Assembly: GCA_902541745.1 (NCBI GenBank)
Contig: CACBRW010000006.1
Location: 1-43,431 of the forward strand
Length of the DNA: 43,431 nucleotides
Direction: 5' to 3'
Source of the DNA: an uncultured Pelagibacteraceae bacterium
GTDB lineage: Bacteria; Pseudomonadota; Alphaproteobacteria; Pelagibacterales; Pelagibacteraceae
Every line of letters starts with the position of its first letter. The first letter of the stretch is position 1. A program made the translations under genes and the position numbers. Shown here piece after piece: positions 42,112 to 43,431 of the stretch. The notes below the pieces were generated by a model, which did no database searches, had not been told where the DNA came from, and was given only the letters and a program-made list of their open reading frames with translations.

Positions 42112-42139
42112 TTGAAAGAACATTATTTTATGGTAAATA
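42112..42139 (+). promoter_or_regulatory. Possible lysS promoter
   Basis: In the 91-base gap between the divergent trkH and lysS genes, TTGAAA is followed after 16 bases by TAAATA with a TGG extended -10. The leader would be about 55 bases with no recognisable structure. The region is so AT-rich that chance matches are likely. Confidence 0.3.
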
Positions 42140-42201
42140 AATTTCAACTCTATAAGAATTAATAAAATCGCCAATTTAAGATTTTTATAAAAGATATATT
42201 C

Positions 42202-43431
42202 GTGATTAAAAAAGAAATTTTAGACAAAACAAGTGCTTGGCCTTTCGTTGAAGCAAAAAAAATGCTTCGTGAGAGAAAATCATTTATTAATAAAAAAGGT
42301 AAAATTACTCTTCAAACAGGATATGGCCCAAGTGGCCTTCCTCATATTGGAACATTTGGAGAAGTTGCAAGAACTTCAATGATGGTTAATGCCTTAAAAC
42401 AACTTACAGATTTACCAACAGAGATTATTACTTTCTCTGATGATATGGATGGTTTAAGAAAAGTTCCTGATAATGTTCCTAATCAAGAATTACTAAATAA
42501 TAACTTACATAAACCATTAACACAAGTTCCAGATCCATTTAAAAAATTTGCAAGTTTTGGAGAACATAATAATGAAATGTTAAAAGATTTTTTAAATAGT
42601 TTTAACTTTAAATACAGCTTTAAAAGCTCAACATCTTTATACAAAGGTGGTTTTTTCAACCCAACTTTAAAAATTATTTTAGAAAATTATGATGGTATAA
42701 TGAATATTATACTTCCAACTTTAGGTAAAGAACGTCAACAAACTTACTGTCCTTTTTTACCTATTTGTCCAGATACAGGTCATGTTCTCGAAATTCCGGT
42801 TATAGAAATTGATAAAAAAAATTCTAAAATAATTTTTGATAATAAGGGTAAAAAATTAGAATCAAGTATTTTGGATGGAAATTGTAAATTACAATGGAAA
42901 GTTGATTGGGCAATGAGATGGTATGCTCTAGATATAGATTTTGAAATGTATGGAAAAGACCTTATTGAGAGTGCAATTTTATCAACTAAAATTATAAATT
43001 TAATCGGTAAAAAAAATCCATCTGGATTTGCTTATGAATTATTTCTTGATGAAAAGGGTGAAAAAATTTCAAAATCTAAAGGAAATGGTATTACTATCGA
43101 CCAGTGGTTAAAATATGCTTCACCCGAAAGCTTATCTTTATATATGTATCAAAATCCAAAAAGAGCTAAAAAACTTTATAATGAAATAGTGCCAAAAGCT
43201 GTAGATGAGTACCTAGATAATATTGAAAAATCAAAAAAACAAACAGAACAACAATTGGTAATGAATCCTGTTTGGCATGTTCATAATGGCAATATTCCAA
43301 AAGAAGAAATGATTATGTCTTTTTCTATGTTGTTGAATTTAGTTCAGACGAGCAATGCTGATAACAAAGATTTATTATGGAAGTTTGTTAAAAAATATAA
43401 ATCTAACATTCATGAAAAAAACTTTACGATT
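42202..43431 (+). CDS. lysS: Class I lysyl-tRNA synthetase, 3'-truncated by window edge
   Basis: Charges tRNA-Lys. The frame stays open for 410 codons to the last base, so roughly the C-terminal fifth is outside. It is a class I enzyme with a Rossmann catalytic domain, unlike the class II LysRS of most bacteria: the HIGH-type motif is GPSGLPHIGTFGE with His48-Gly50, and the KMSKS-type motif is KISKS at 288-292. The start is GTG at 42202, giving VIKKEILDKTSAWPFVEAKK; upstream codons in frame include no ATG before a stop. Class I LysRS is common in archaea and alphaproteobacteria, consistent with this genome. Confidence 0.95.
   Translation, partial: MIKKEILDKTSAWPFVEAKKMLRERKSFINKKGKITLQTGYGPSGLPHIGTFGEVARTSMMVNALKQLTDLPTEIITFSDDMDGLRKVPDNVPNQELLNNNLHKPLTQVPDPFKKFASFGEHNNEMLKDFLNSFNFKYSFKSSTSLYKGGFFNPTLKIILENYDGIMNIILPTLGKERQQTYCPFLPICPDTGHVLEIPVIEIDKKNSKIIFDNKGKKLESSILDGNCKLQWKVDWAMRWYALDIDFEMYGKDLIESAILSTKIINLIGKKNPSGFAYELFLDEKGEKISKSKGNGITIDQWLKYASPESLSLYMYQNPKRAKKLYNEIVPKAVDEYLDNIEKSKKQTEQQLVMNPVWHVHNGNIPKEEMIMSFSMLLNLVQTSNADNKDLLWKFVKKYKSNIHEKNFTI

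Overview
The window reads as one contiguous piece of a streamlined, very AT-rich alphaproteobacterial chromosome, almost certainly from the SAR11 / Pelagibacterales group. The grounds are the strongly A/T-biased codon use, gaps of only a few bases between genes with many ATGA and TAATG stop/start overlaps, a DMSP demethylation cluster (dmdC-dmdB-hydrolase-dmdA), a SAM-II riboswitch before metX, a class I lysyl-tRNA synthetase, and alphaproteobacterial gene order (F1 ATPase genes beside rppH/ctpA; rplU-rpmA-obgE-proB-proA-nadD-rsfS). No mobile element, phage gene, CRISPR array, rRNA or tRNA was seen. No stretch over 300 bases lacks a gene; the longest gap, about 190 bases at 36390-36580, holds the metX promoter and riboswitch.

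Layout. (1) 1-6019, plus strand: the 3' part of leuB, then genes for DMSP demethylation and methylmercaptopropionate breakdown. (2) 6035-20497, plus strand: asd, then a compact TCA block sdhC-sdhD-sdhA-sdhB-mmsA-mdh-sucC-sucD-sucA-sucB-lpd. (3) 20520-27369, plus strand: priA, a short gap with a weak terminator and a good promoter, then the F1 ATP synthase operon atpH-atpA-atpG-atpD-atpC; F0 genes are not here. (4) 27361-33889, minus strand: rplU-rpmA-obgE-proB-proA-nadD-rsfS-ctpA-rppH, meeting atpC tail to tail with a 9-base overlap. (5) 33954-36389, minus strand: metX-metW-gloB behind a SAM-II riboswitch. (6) 36581-38559, plus strand: hisC-tyrC. (7) 38556-42110, minus strand: trkH, an AmpG-type permease and a cytoplasmic NlpC/P60 peptidase. 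(8) 42202 to the end, plus strand: class I lysS, cut off by the window edge.

How the genes fit together. DmdA removes a methyl group from DMSP; DmdB and DmdC carry methylmercaptopropionate to methylthioacryloyl-CoA, the precursor of methanethiol. MetX makes the activated homoserine that can accept reduced sulfur, so the SAM-gated metX-metW unit is plausibly the assimilation end of the same reduced-sulfur economy, and asd supplies the homoserine precursor. The TCA block and F1 ATPase form the respiratory core.

Most of the window is ordinary housekeeping. The best second looks are: both residues aligned with the E. coli complex II heme b ligands are replaced (SdhC Gln79, SdhD Phe63); an unassigned alpha/beta hydrolase sits inside the DMSP operon where no DmdD is seen; a SAM-II element starts essentially at the predicted metX transcription start; an AmpG permease is paired with a cytoplasmic NlpC/P60 enzyme; and one PriA zinc-ligand pair has an altered spacing. 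I did not find evidence for a wholly new system.
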